Assembly: GCA_020634375.1 (NCBI GenBank)
Contig: JACKBX010000004.1
Span: 124,001 to 188,000, forward strand
Direction of reading: 5' to 3'
Source of the DNA: Ardenticatenaceae bacterium
GTDB lineage: Bacteria; Chloroflexota; Anaerolineae; Promineifilales; Promineifilaceae
Length of the DNA stretch: 64,000 bases
The translations under genes were made by a program, and so were the position numbers. Under the pieces are notes generated by a model. It had not been told where the DNA came from. It worked only from the letters and a program-made list of their open reading frames with translations, and did not search any database. This document shows, piece after piece, positions 6,953 to 15,477 of the stretch (positions are counted from its first letter, which is position 1; the number at the start of each line of letters is the position of its first letter).

Positions 6953-8143
6953 ATGCCGATACCAACCCCCTTTCACGAACGCACCGCGCCTTTGTGCGAA
7001 AGCTATGATTGGCGCGGCTGGTCTGGCTATTTGGCCGCCAGCTTATATGAGCCATCGCACGAGCGCGAGTATTACGCCATTCGCAACAGCGCGGCGGCCA
7101 TTGACATATCGCCGCTCTTCAAATATGAGATCAGCGGGCCGGATGCGGTGCGGCTGGTGGATCGCATCATCACCCGCGACGTGACCAAGTGCCGTGTGGG
7201 GCAGGTACTTTACACGCCCTGGTGCGATGAGGATGGCAAGGTCGTTGACGATGGCACGGTGGCGCGGCTGGCGGAGAACCATTTCCGCATCACCGCCGCC
7301 GACCCGAATTGGCGCTGGTTTGAGGATGTGGGCTTTGGGCTGGATGCGCAGGTGGCGGATGTGTCGCAAGAGTTGGCGGCGCTGGCCGTGCAGGGGCCGA
7401 ACAGCCGCGCCATTCTCAAAGAGGTTGTCACGGGGATTGATTTTGAGAGGCTGGGCTATTTTCGTCTGGCGCACGGCACAGTTGATGGCGTCTCGTTAAC
7501 GGTGACGCGCACGGGGTACACGGGTGATTTGGGGTATGAGTTGTGGATACGGCCGTCGCACGCCACCCACCTTTGGGATCGCATCTTCGAGGCCGGTCAA
7601 CGGTACGGCTTGCTACCGGCGGGCATGGTCGCTCTGGACATTGCCCGCATCGAGGCGGGGCTGCTGCTCATCGAAGTGGACTACAAATCCGCCCACTACG
7701 CCGTGACCGAAGCGCAAAAATCGTCGCCGTATGAGCTGGGGCTGGGCTGGGCGGTGGCGCTGGATGGCGCGGACTTCATTGGCCGCAAGGCGCTGCGTGC
7801 TGAAAAGAAGCGCGGCCCCGTGTGGTCGTTTGTAGGGCTGGAGATTGATTGGGTGCATTTGGAGCAGTTGTTTGCAAAGGTGGATTTGCCTCCACAGGTG
7901 GCGCGGCGGGCGGTGAGAACGGCCGTGCCCCTCTACAAAAACGGCAAACAAATTGGGCAGGCTACCAGCCAAACCTTTGCGCCCATCCTCAAAAAGTACA
8001 TCGCCCTCGGCCAGGTGTTGCGCCCGCACGCAGTTATTGGCAGTCAAATTAAACTGGAAGTGACAGTAGAGTATAAACGGGAGCAGGTAAACGCCACCAT
8101 TATCAAAACGCCGTTTTATAATCCCCCCCATAAACGACAGTGA
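6953..8143 (+). CDS. GcvT-family aminomethyltransferase-like protein
   Basis: This 396-residue protein belongs to the folate-binding GcvT/YgfZ superfamily, which includes the T protein of glycine cleavage, dimethylglycine and sarcosine oxidases, and DMSP demethylase. Family features include the N-terminal aromatic-rich region, KVVDDGTVARL (about 99-109), the AVQGPNS loop (about 147-153), VTRTGYTGDLGYELW (about 184-198) and a C-terminal barrel domain (about 300-390). The substrate is probably a methylated amine or thioether with tetrahydrofolate as acceptor. No gcvH or gcvP lies nearby, which argues against ordinary glycine cleavage. A TTGGAGG ribosome-binding site gives a secure start. Confidence 0.85.
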   Translation: MPIPTPFHERTAPLCESYDWRGWSGYLAASLYEPSHEREYYAIRNSAAAIDISPLFKYEISGPDAVRLVDRIITRDVTKCRVGQVLYTPWCDEDGKVVDDGTVARLAENHFRITAADPNWRWFEDVGFGLDAQVADVSQELAALAVQGPNSRAILKEVVTGIDFERLGYFRLAHGTVDGVSLTVTRTGYTGDLGYELWIRPSHATHLWDRIFEAGQRYGLLPAGMVALDIARIEAGLLLIEVDYKSAHYAVTEAQKSSPYELGLGWAVALDGADFIGRKALRAEKKRGPVWSFVGLEIDWVHLEQLFAKVDLPPQVARRAVRTAVPLYKNGKQIGQATSQTFAPILKKYIALGQVLRPHAVIGSQIKLEVTVEYKREQVNATIIKTPFYNPPHKRQ

Positions 8144-8159
8144 TAGGTACCATAAGTAG

Positions 8160-9096
8160 CCCAAGTTGCCACCATCAAAGATGGGTAGCTTGAATAGTCC
8201 AGGTAGCCTCATTACAGTTATGGTAGCAACCCAAACCGTAAAAAGGAGACTACCATGGACAATGAAATCTTAACAATTTACTCCTTTGTGACGATCTTTT
8301 GATCAGCGTTAACCATCATGACCATCCCCGTTGTCGGATGTCCAGCTCAGAAGTGATGGCAGTACCGTCACTGCCGTTTTGCTGCGGCGGGAACTATGCC
8401 CCTGGCCCGATACTGGTTGCATAAATGCAGACTTAGTGCCCGTCATGTTGAGCAAGAGCCGCTTCAGCCGTCGCTTGTATCGGGTCGAGCATCATTTCCT
8501 ACGCTTCTCTTTTTACCTGGGCCGAAGTCTGGAAAGATAACAACGACCACCAGATTTACTTGATAGACACCTTTCCTGTCCCGGTCTGCGATAACAGGCG
8601 CATCAAGCGCAATCGTATCTATGGTCGAGAAGAATATCGTGGTTACAAACCGAGTAAAAACGTTACTTCTATGGTTTAAAGGTCCATCTCCTGTTACCCA
8701 AACCGGCCAACCGGTGAATTTCTCCTCTCGCCAGGTTCTGGGGAGATGTCAGTGGCCTGCAAGTCTTTGATTTTGACTTACCGCAAGACGCTATCGTTAT
8801 CGGCGATAAAGCCTACAACTTATATTGGCTGAAGATGTCATGGCCGAAGCCGGGTTAACGTTGTTGCCGGTTCTACTTACACTAAGCCCCCAGCAGACGA
8901 CCGCTTGAACTGCAGTGCGACATGGGCCTCCAACATCAGTGTCGCCAACAGGTTGAAACAACAGGCAGTTTGATTGAACGGAAACGTTACCATTGAAATC
9001 TATTCATGCAGACCAATGCTGAAGGCTTTGAGTTGAAGGTTAAGCTTTTTGTCATTGGTCTCAGCATTGGCCAAATGTTAAAGTAGCAACTTGAGT
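8160..9096 (+). mobile_element. Decayed insertion sequence, IS982 family
   Basis: An element of about 0.94 kb has imperfect terminal inverted repeats: CCCAAGTTGCCAC from 8160, and on the other strand CTCAAGTTGCTAC from 9095. It is flanked by the 7-base direct repeat TAAGTAG (8153-8159 and 9097-9103), a likely target duplication. Inside is a broken transposase matching the IS982 family. The exact ends could shift by one or two bases. Confidence 0.75.
8255..9086 (+). pseudogene. Broken IS982-family transposase
   Basis: The gene starts MDNEILTIYSF after an AAAAGGAG ribosome-binding site. It then loses its frame repeatedly. Recognisable fragments in changing frames include MLSKSRFSRRLYRVEHHF (in a frame from 8331), VYLIDTFPVPVCDN-like sequence (about 8550-8590), GDKAYN (about 8797) and a C-terminal ETTGSLIER/EGFELKVKLFVIG (about 8958-9065). 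These match the order of blocks in IS982 transposases, which are DDE enzymes of about 270-300 residues. Several frameshifts and stops make it inactive. Confidence 0.8.
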
Positions 9097-9103
9097 TAAG
9101 TAG

Positions 9104-9806
9104 TAAAGCGGCAATCAATAACTCTTAGGCGTGCCCAATGTACAAATCTGAAAGTTATTATCAGAATCAATGTCCCAATTGTTGGCTCACGGAATACATC
9201 AATAGAGAAAGAAGAATATATGCATCCTGAGCATCATATTTTGGGTATTAGAGGAGATACAAAAAAATGTTTCCCATTACCGTGATGCCAAATTACAGGT
9301 ATCGGTTATTTTGGCAAATAATGAGTTTGGAATTATTGGGTTTTCCAGCGGTTTAATATCGTGGTTGTCACTTGGACAAAAAGCGGCGAAACTCGATGCA
9401 ATTGAAGAAGGCAGCCCATTACAGTGTCTTTTTAGTTCTGTTTGTCAGTATGTTCATCCTAGGACTTTTTTATATCTTTCGTGCGGGGCGATAAAATCAA
9501 GGATATTAAAAAGCCACCTACTACAAATGCCTTGACTGTTCGTATGATTGGCGGTTTCCACGGCATTGGTTTTGAGTCTAAATTCCAGCACGGTAGATGC
9601 TGAAATAGCAAAATCTAAAGTAATTCTATCAAAGTCAGCTACAACGAAAAAATTTCCAGTAAGCTGGAAGCACTAGATGCGCTGGATGCAATAACAATAA
9701 AAAACGAAAAGTATTCAAATGGTTGCTAGGAAGATTAAGTCATTTCTACCTTCTTTGTCGAAGAATTTCTAAATGACGTTTTACCTGAAAGGTTAGTTGG
9801 GAAACT
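9104..9806 (+). pseudogene. Remnant of an unidentified gene next to the IS982 relic
   Basis: The stretch is AT-richer than its surroundings and has no intact gene. Fragments in different plus-strand frames look like one decayed protein: HPEHHILGIRGDTKK (about 9220-9267), VILANNEFGIIGFSSGLISW (from about 9305), a hydrophobic LVLFVSMFILGLFYIF (about 9430-9480), KPPTTNALTVRMIGGFHG (about 9508-9565) and SKLEALDALDAI (about 9658-9693). A small membrane protein with several frameshifts would explain it. No ACGGCCGT is present. No function can be assigned. Confidence 0.4.
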
Positions 9807-11387
9807 ATGAAAAATCAAAAATATGATGCAATTATAATCGGCGGTGGTCATAATGGATTGATAATGGCCGCATATCTCGCCAAGGCTGGCAAGAAAGTCG
9901 TCGTTTTGGAAAAACGCCACTTGGTCGGCGGGGCCAGCGTGACCGAGGAGATTTTCCCCGGCTTCAAGTACACCGTCTTCTCCTACGTCGTCAGCCTGCT
10001 GCGCCCGGACATTGTGCGCGATCTGCGCTTGCCGCAGCATGGCCTGACCATTTTGCCGCTGGAAAGCACCCTCACACCGCTGCCCAATGGCGACTACCTT
10101 TACCGCGACGGCGACCATTACCGCAGTTTGCGCGACATTGCGCGGCACTCGGCGCGGGATGCGGGGGCGTATGATGAGTACGGCCGTTCCATGTACCACA
10201 TGGCAAAAGCCGTCAAATACATCCTCAGCATGGTCCCGCCCGACCCCACCACACTCAATCCAAAGGATTGGCTCAGTCTGCTGGACATGGCCCGCCACTT
10301 CCTCAACCTGCCGCAAGAGCAGCTTTATTTGCTGGCAAAACTGATGACGATGAGTTCTGCCGATTTCCTCGACCAATGGTTCGAGTCCGACCCGCTGAAG
10401 GGCACGATGTCCGCCAGCGGCATTATTGGCACTTATTTGGGGCCGCGCTCGCCGGGCACGGCCTACGTGCTGCTGCACCACTACATGGGCGAGATTGATG
10501 GCGCCTTCCGCGCCTGGGGCTTTGCCAAAGGCGGCACGGGCGGCATTGCCAACGCCATCGCCCGCGCCGCCGAATCCTTTGGCGCAGAAATTCGCGTCAA
10601 TGCCGGGGTGGAGCAGGTCATCGTCAAGGGCAATCAGGCAGTCGGGGTGGCGCTGGAAAATGGCGATGAGCTGTACGCCGATGTGGTCGTATCCAGTCTC
10701 GATCCCAAGCTCACCTTTTTGAAATTGGTTGACCCCAAGCAGCTACCCAGCGATTTGGTGCAGGATATTCGCGCCTTTAACACACGCGGCTCGTCGGGCA
10801 AGGTGAACCTGGCCCTGGATACGCTGCCCGATCTGGCTTGTATGCCGGGCAACGGCCGTCATCTGGCCGGCGCCATCAGCATCAGCCCCAGTGTGGACTA
10901 TATTGAACGGGCGTATGATCAGGCGAAGTATGGGGAGTTTAGTGAACGGCCGTACATAGACTGCATCCTCCCCTCCGTCATCGACCCCGACATGGCCCCG
11001 CCTGGCAAACACGTCATGTCCTGCTTCGTGCAGTACGCCCCCTACGACCTCAACGGCGGCTGGACAGACGCCAAACGCGAAGCCTTCGGCGACGCCGTGA
11101 TAGACACCCTTTCCGAGTACATTCCCAACCTAAAGGATATAATCCTGCACCGGCAAGTGCTGACGCCGCTGGACATTGAAAACACCATCGGCCTATCCCA
11201 GGGCAACATTTTCCAGGGCGAACTCAGCCTGTCACAGCTATTCTTCCTGCGCCCAGCGGCGGGCTGGGCCAAATACCGCACCCCCATCAAAGGCTACTGG
11301 CAGTGCGGCTCCGGCACCCACCCCGGCGGCGGCATCATGGGTGCGCCAGGGCAGTTGGCAGCGCAGGAAATTTTGAAAGACTTTTAA
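9807..11387 (+). CDS. FAD-dependent oxidoreductase, PYROXD2/phytoene-desaturase type (copy 1)
   Basis: This 526-residue flavoprotein has the dinucleotide-binding motif IIIGGGHNGLIMAAYLAKAG at its N-terminus (G12, G14, G17) and VVVLEKRHLVGGAS, as in PYROXD2 and carotenoid desaturase/isomerase relatives. The C-terminal motif YWQCGSGTHPGGGIMGAPG (about 493-511) is the second FAD-contacting region of the family. PYROXD2-type enzymes are widespread in bacteria and their substrates are mostly unknown. It is the first gene of a three-gene flavoprotein cassette with an AGPS-like protein and a second PYROXD2 paralogue (13280-14848). The decayed region just upstream makes the promoter unclear. Confidence 0.88.
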   Translation: MKNQKYDAIIIGGGHNGLIMAAYLAKAGKKVVVLEKRHLVGGASVTEEIFPGFKYTVFSYVVSLLRPDIVRDLRLPQHGLTILPLESTLTPLPNGDYLYRDGDHYRSLRDIARHSARDAGAYDEYGRSMYHMAKAVKYILSMVPPDPTTLNPKDWLSLLDMARHFLNLPQEQLYLLAKLMTMSSADFLDQWFESDPLKGTMSASGIIGTYLGPRSPGTAYVLLHHYMGEIDGAFRAWGFAKGGTGGIANAIARAAESFGAEIRVNAGVEQVIVKGNQAVGVALENGDELYADVVVSSLDPKLTFLKLVDPKQLPSDLVQDIRAFNTRGSSGKVNLALDTLPDLACMPGNGRHLAGAISISPSVDYIERAYDQAKYGEFSERPYIDCILPSVIDPDMAPPGKHVMSCFVQYAPYDLNGGWTDAKREAFGDAVIDTLSEYIPNLKDIILHRQVLTPLDIENTIGLSQGNIFQGELSLSQLFFLRPAAGWAKYRTPIKGYWQCGSGTHPGGGIMGAPGQLAAQEILKDF

Positions 11388-11456
11388 TGAGATTAGAGAT
11401 TAGAGATTGGGATTGGAGATGATTGCCATCTCTAATCTCCAATCTCTAATCTCCCA
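11388..11456. repeat. Inverted heptamer repeat (GATTAGA family) between cassette genes 1 and 2
   Basis: GATTAGA/GATTGGA units are followed by their inverted form (TCTAATC/TCCAATC). They fill the intergenic space from the stop codon of copy 1 to the ribosome-binding site at 11457. Confidence 0.85.
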
Positions 11457-11467
11457 AAAAGGAAACT

Positions 11468-13234
11468 ATGGCAGACAAATCATTAGAAACAGGAGTCGTG
11501 GATTACGACAGCCCGATTTGGGGGCATAAGTGGGGGTATCAGGATACCGAGTTTATTACGCTGCCCGATGGCGCAACGAGCGTCACCGGCAGCCGCTACG
11601 CCATCTCCGGCACGGAAATGCCCGGCTTTTTGCCCTTTGTGGAAGAAATGCTGGACGTGAAGTTGGATTTGAATGATGTGATCCCGGAACGCGAAGACAA
11701 ACCGGTGACGCCGCCCAACATCAACCAACCCTTTTTGGATGCGCTGCGCGGCGTTCTCAACGAGTCGCAAATCTCGCTGGAGGACAAAGTGCGCCTGCTG
11801 CACAGTCACGGGCAAACCACCGCCGACGAGGTGTACAAAGTTCTCTACGATGAACTAGATCGCCTATGCGATTTGGTCGTTTTTCCCGAATCCGACGAAG
11901 ATGCGGCGGCGCTGATCCAGCTGGCGATAGCGCATAACGTCTGCCTCGTTCCCTACGGCGGCGGCACGAGCGTAAGCTGCGCCCTGCAACTGCCCGCCAG
12001 CGAAACGCGCATGATCGTCGTTGTGGATATGCGGCGCATGAACCAGATTTTGTGGATTGACAAAGAGAATTACCGCGCTTGCGTGCAGGCGGGCATCATC
12101 GGCGGGCAGCTGGAAGCAGAACTGGCGAAGGAAGGCTTCACCAGCGGGCACGAGCCGGATAGTCTGGAACTGAGTACGCTGGGCGGCTGGATTGCCACCA
12201 ATGCCAGCGGCATGAAGAAGAACCGCTACGGCAACATCGAAGACATTGTGGAAAATGTGACGATGATTACGCCGCAGGGGGTGCTGGAGCAGGTGTCAAC
12301 CATGCCGCGCACATCCATTGGGATGCGGCTGCAAGATTTGCTCTTTGGCAGCGAGGGCAATTTGGGCCTGATTACGAAGGCGGTGATTCGCATCCACAAA
12401 CTGCCGGAGGTGCAAAAGTTTGGCTCGCTGGTGTTCTCCAATTTCCAACTGGGCACGGATTTTCTGTATGCGCTGACTCGCGCCGGGGTGTTTCCGGCCA
12501 GCATCCGCCTGCTGGATAACATCCAGTTCCGCTTTGGCTCGGCGCTGAAGCCGCGCCCCACTAAGCAGCAGGCGATGATGAGCAAAATTGAGAAGTATTT
12601 CTTGCTGAATATCAAGGGCTTTGATCCGCACGAACTGGTGGCGGCGACGATTGTGATGGAGGGCACAGCCGCAGAGGTGGCTTATCAGCAAAAGATGATT
12701 GCGAAGCTGGCGAAGCAGTTTAAGGGGATTGCCGGTGGGGAGGGCAACGGCCGTCGCGGATACATGCTCACCTACGCCATTGCCTACATTCGGGACTACC
12801 TGGCGCAATACCACATCATCGGCGAAACCTACGAGACCACCGTACCCTGGGACCGCGTTATGCCGGTGATTGAGGCGGTGGATAAGCGGGCGAGGGAACT
12901 GCATGAAGCGGCCAATCTGCCGGGCAAGCCTTACGTCTCGCCGCGCATTACGCAGTTGTATCACACCGGGGTTTGCATTTACTTCACGCATGGCTTTAGC
13001 ACCAAAGGGGTAGCGCATCCAGACCGCGTGTTTGGCGAGATTGAACATGAACTGCGGCGCACGATCATTGCTGCGGGCGGTTCGATTTCGCACCATCACG
13101 GCGTGGGCAAGCTGCGCAAGGATTTTATGGAGGACACGATTTCGCCGACGACGGCCGTTGTGCTGAAGCAGGTGAAACAGGCGCATGATCCGCAGAATAT
13201 CTTTGGCATTCGCAATAATATTTTTGCGGATTAG
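11468..13234 (+). CDS. FAD-linked oxidase, alkylglycerone-phosphate synthase (AGPS)-like
   Basis: The 588-residue product has a PCMH-type FAD-binding domain (PYGGGTSV, 162-169; GFTSGHEPDSLELSTLGGWIATNASGMKKNRYGNIED about 225-261, described here only by its edges: GFTSG and YGNIED) and a C-terminal FAD-oxidase domain. A His-His-His run (542-544, in SISHHHGVGKLRK) and an upstream Tyr-rich strand (about 496-508) match the essential motifs of AGPS, which swaps the acyl chain of acyl-DHAP for a fatty alcohol to make ether lipids. D-lactate/glycolate oxidases lack the HHH run. No acyl-DHAP acyltransferase or fatty acyl reductase is nearby, so the substrate may differ. AAAAAGGA precedes the ATG. Confidence 0.82.
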   Translation: MADKSLETGVVDYDSPIWGHKWGYQDTEFITLPDGATSVTGSRYAISGTEMPGFLPFVEEMLDVKLDLNDVIPEREDKPVTPPNINQPFLDALRGVLNESQISLEDKVRLLHSHGQTTADEVYKVLYDELDRLCDLVVFPESDEDAAALIQLAIAHNVCLVPYGGGTSVSCALQLPASETRMIVVVDMRRMNQILWIDKENYRACVQAGIIGGQLEAELAKEGFTSGHEPDSLELSTLGGWIATNASGMKKNRYGNIEDIVENVTMITPQGVLEQVSTMPRTSIGMRLQDLLFGSEGNLGLITKAVIRIHKLPEVQKFGSLVFSNFQLGTDFLYALTRAGVFPASIRLLDNIQFRFGSALKPRPTKQQAMMSKIEKYFLLNIKGFDPHELVAATIVMEGTAAEVAYQQKMIAKLAKQFKGIAGGEGNGRRGYMLTYAIAYIRDYLAQYHIIGETYETTVPWDRVMPVIEAVDKRARELHEAANLPGKPYVSPRITQLYHTGVCIYFTHGFSTKGVAHPDRVFGEIEHELRRTIIAAGGSISHHHGVGKLRKDFMEDTISPTTAVVLKQVKQAHDPQNIFGIRNNIFAD

Positions 13235-13265
13235 GGATTGGAGATTAGCGCCAATTTCTAATCCT
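13228..13265. repeat. Inverted heptamer repeat (GATTAGG/GATTGGA) between cassette genes 2 and 3
   Basis: Three direct units starting in the stop region of the AGPS-like gene are followed by a short inverted arm (TTTCTAATCC). It is the same family as at 11388, 26103 and 46576. Confidence 0.75.
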
Positions 13266-13279
13266 TTTTGGGAGTTAAC

Positions 13280-14848
13280 ATGAGCGATTACGATGCCATC
13301 ATCATCGGCGGGGGACACAATGGGCTGGTAACGGCCGTCACCCTCGCCAAAGCCGGCCATAGTGTGCTGGTGCTGGAGCAGCGCGATGTACTGGGTGGGG
13401 CCGCCGCCACAGAAGAGGTGTTCCCCGGCGGCAAAGTCAACACCGGGGCCGTAGACGCCTCGTTATTCCACGACGAGATTGTGCGCGACCTGTTCCTGAA
13501 AATGGCTGGACTGGAATTTATCGAAAATCCCGCCGCCCTGTTTGCGCCACAGCCGGACGGCCGTGCCCTCACCCTCTGGACTGACGAGCAAAAAACGGTA
13601 GCCGACATCGCCCGTTTCAGCCCCCGCGACGCGCAGAAGTACCCCGCTTTTGTGCAGCAGGTGAATGGCATGACGGCCGTCCTCCGTTCCATGATGCTCA
13701 CCCCGCCGCCCGATTTGGCCGCGTTAGGCGTCAACGATTTGGCCGCCTGGGGCAAAGTGGGGCTGCAAACCAAGCGCATGGGCAGCAAAGAGATGATGGA
13801 TTTCATGCGCGTGCTGCCCATGCCCGTCAGCGAATATCTCGACGAATGGTTTGAGAGCGACGCCGTACAAGGGGCCATCGGCGCGGCGGGCGTCACCGGC
13901 AGCCATTTGGGCGCACGCGGCGGCGGCTCCACGCTGATGATGTTGTACCAGTACAGCGGCGGCTTCCCTCGCGCCCGCTTTGTGCGCGGCGGCATGGGGC
14001 AGTTGGCGGCGGCGCTGGCGACTATGGCCCGGCAAAAAGGGGCGGAAATTCGCACGGGGACGGCCGTTTCCCGCATCCAACTCAACGACGACGGGCAAGC
14101 TGTTGGCGTGTTGCTGGCCGACGGCACAGAAATCCGCGCCCGCGTCATCATCTCCAACGCCGATCCGCGCCGCACCTTCTTCCAACTGGTCGGCCCGCAA
14201 AACCTGGAGCCGCGCTTTATGCGCCAGGTGCGCAACATCATTTATCGCGGCAGCACGGCGCGGCTGAATTTGCTGCTCAATGGCCTGCCGCAATTCAACG
14301 GACAGACCAGCCAAGAACAGTTTACCGGCCTCATTCGCATCGCGCCCGGTTTGGCGTATGTGGAGAAGGCGTATGATGCGGGGAAGTACGGCCGTGTCTC
14401 CCCCAACCCCATCCTCACCGCCAACATTCCCACCTTGCTCGATCCTACCCTCGCCCCCGCCGGGCAGCACCTCATGCACATCACCATGCAGTACGCCCCC
14501 TACACCCTGCACGAAAGCAACTGGCAAGACAAGCGTAATTGGCTGGGCGACCACATCATCACCACCCTCTCCCACTATGCCCCCAATCTCCAATCTCTCA
14601 TCTCCAACCTCCAAATCCTCACCCCGCTAGACTTGGAGCAGCAGGTCGGCCTCACCGAAGGCAGCATCATGCATGGCCAAATGGGGCTGGATCAACTATT
14701 GGTCATGCGCCCCGTACCCGGCTGGAGCCAATACCGCACGCCCATTGACAACCTCTATCTGTGCGGCGCGGGCACGCATCCCGGTGGCGGCGTCACTGGC
14801 ACGCCCGGCTACAATGCCGCCCGCGAGGTGCTGCGGGCACTGCGGTAA
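13280..14848 (+). CDS. FAD-dependent oxidoreductase, PYROXD2/phytoene-desaturase type (copy 2)
   Basis: This 522-residue protein (counted from ATG 13280, which has GGGAG a few bases upstream; an in-frame TTG at 13268 is less likely) is a paralogue of the 9807 gene. It has IIIGGGHNGLVTAVTLAKAG and VLVLEQRDVLGGAA at the N-terminus and YLCGAGTHPGGGVTGTPG at the C-terminus. The two copies share block order throughout but are clearly diverged, so the duplication is old or the genes were recruited separately. Sitting on both sides of an AGPS-like flavoprotein in one transcription unit suggests successive oxidation steps on one hydrophobic substrate; this is inference. Confidence 0.87.
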   Translation: MSDYDAIIIGGGHNGLVTAVTLAKAGHSVLVLEQRDVLGGAAATEEVFPGGKVNTGAVDASLFHDEIVRDLFLKMAGLEFIENPAALFAPQPDGRALTLWTDEQKTVADIARFSPRDAQKYPAFVQQVNGMTAVLRSMMLTPPPDLAALGVNDLAAWGKVGLQTKRMGSKEMMDFMRVLPMPVSEYLDEWFESDAVQGAIGAAGVTGSHLGARGGGSTLMMLYQYSGGFPRARFVRGGMGQLAAALATMARQKGAEIRTGTAVSRIQLNDDGQAVGVLLADGTEIRARVIISNADPRRTFFQLVGPQNLEPRFMRQVRNIIYRGSTARLNLLLNGLPQFNGQTSQEQFTGLIRIAPGLAYVEKAYDAGKYGRVSPNPILTANIPTLLDPTLAPAGQHLMHITMQYAPYTLHESNWQDKRNWLGDHIITTLSHYAPNLQSLISNLQILTPLDLEQQVGLTEGSIMHGQMGLDQLLVMRPVPGWSQYRTPIDNLYLCGAGTHPGGGVTGTPGYNAAREVLRALR

Positions 14849-14874
14849 TGCGAACCCGTGTATCCCCAACAAAA

Positions 14875-14903
14875 AAGAGCCATACCAGATTGATATGACT
14901 CTT
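14875..14903 (-). terminator. Rho-independent terminator of tRNA-Pro
   Basis: On the minus strand the hairpin AAGAGTCATATC...GGTATGGCTCTT (about 12-bp arms with one G-T pair, 5-base loop) is followed by TTTT, directly after the tRNA 3' end. Confidence 0.8.
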
Positions 14904-14906
14904 CTG

Positions 14907-14981
14907 TCGGGGCGGCGGGATTCGAACCCACGACCTCACCGACCCGAACGGTGCGCGCTAGCCAAGCTGCGCCACGCCCCG
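14907..14981 (-). tRNA. tRNA-Pro (anticodon CGG)
   Basis: The 75-base gene folds into a full cloverleaf: acceptor CGGGGCG / CGCCCCG, D-stem GCGC/GCGC, anticodon stem CACCG/CGGTG with loop TTCGGGT, a 5-base variable region, and T-arm GTGGG-TTCGAAT-CCCGC with one G-T pair. The C1-G72 pair is typical of bacterial tRNA-Pro. CCA is not encoded. It decodes CCG. Confidence 0.95.
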
Positions 14982-15084
14982 AACGCCAGAATTATAGTCT
15001 AACTCCAGTAGTTTGCAAACCACAATTAATGTGGGTACAACCCCCATTGAACATTCAATCCCCCATTCTAAAAAAGGAGGCTCT

Positions 15085-15477
15085 ATGCCTGGACTCAGCC
15101 TCATTTTGTTCCTTGTGCGCTTTATGCGCTCGGTTGTCAAGGGATTAAAGGACCCACAATTTCGCGGGTTGCTCATTTCTGTTATTTTACTGTTACTGGC
15201 AGGAATGCTCTTTTATCATCAGATAGAAGAATGGTCATGGCTTGATGCACTTTACTTCAGTCTAATTACCCTGACGACTGTTGGTTATGGTGATTTTTCG
15301 CCGCAAACCAGTGCCGGCAAAATCTTCACCATGTTCTATATTGTGTTGGGACTGGGTGTGCTATCCAGTTTCCTTTTGATGGTGGCAGAACGGCAATTGG
15401 ATGACCGGATAAGCCTTTGGCCGCGCAGAGAGAAGAGTACACAAACTGAAGAGGAAGAAGGAGAAGTAGGTACTTGA
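15085..15477 (+). CDS. Two-TM potassium channel-like protein
   Basis: The 130-residue product has two membrane helices (about 28-44 and 81-101) around a pore loop with the K+ selectivity filter TTVGYGDF (64-71). There is no RCK/TrkA regulatory domain, only a short acidic C-terminal tail (TEEEEGE). It should form a tetrameric K+ pore in the cytoplasmic membrane. The start at 15085 is set by AAAAAGGAGG five bases before; an upstream ATG at 15013 lacks such a site. It overlaps the next gene by four bases (TTGA). Confidence 0.9.
   Translation: MPGLSLILFLVRFMRSVVKGLKDPQFRGLLISVILLLLAGMLFYHQIEEWSWLDALYFSLITLTTVGYGDFSPQTSAGKIFTMFYIVLGLGVLSSFLLMVAERQLDDRISLWPRREKSTQTEEEEGEVGT

Noticed and set aside
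7919..10180. Absence of ACGGCCGT as proof of foreign DNA
   Set aside because: With a mean spacing near 530 bases, one or two gaps over 2.2 kb are expected among 120. The gap is suggestive only together with the IS relic and base composition.
13268..13280. TTG start for the second PYROXD2 gene
   Set aside because: TTG 13268 overlaps the GGGAG that serves ATG 13280, so the later start is more likely.
13288..14614. Long antisense frames opposite the second PYROXD2 gene
   Set aside because: Composition is typical of shadows (Ser/Arg/Pro or Gly/Val/His-rich), and the plus-strand protein has FAD motifs at both ends.
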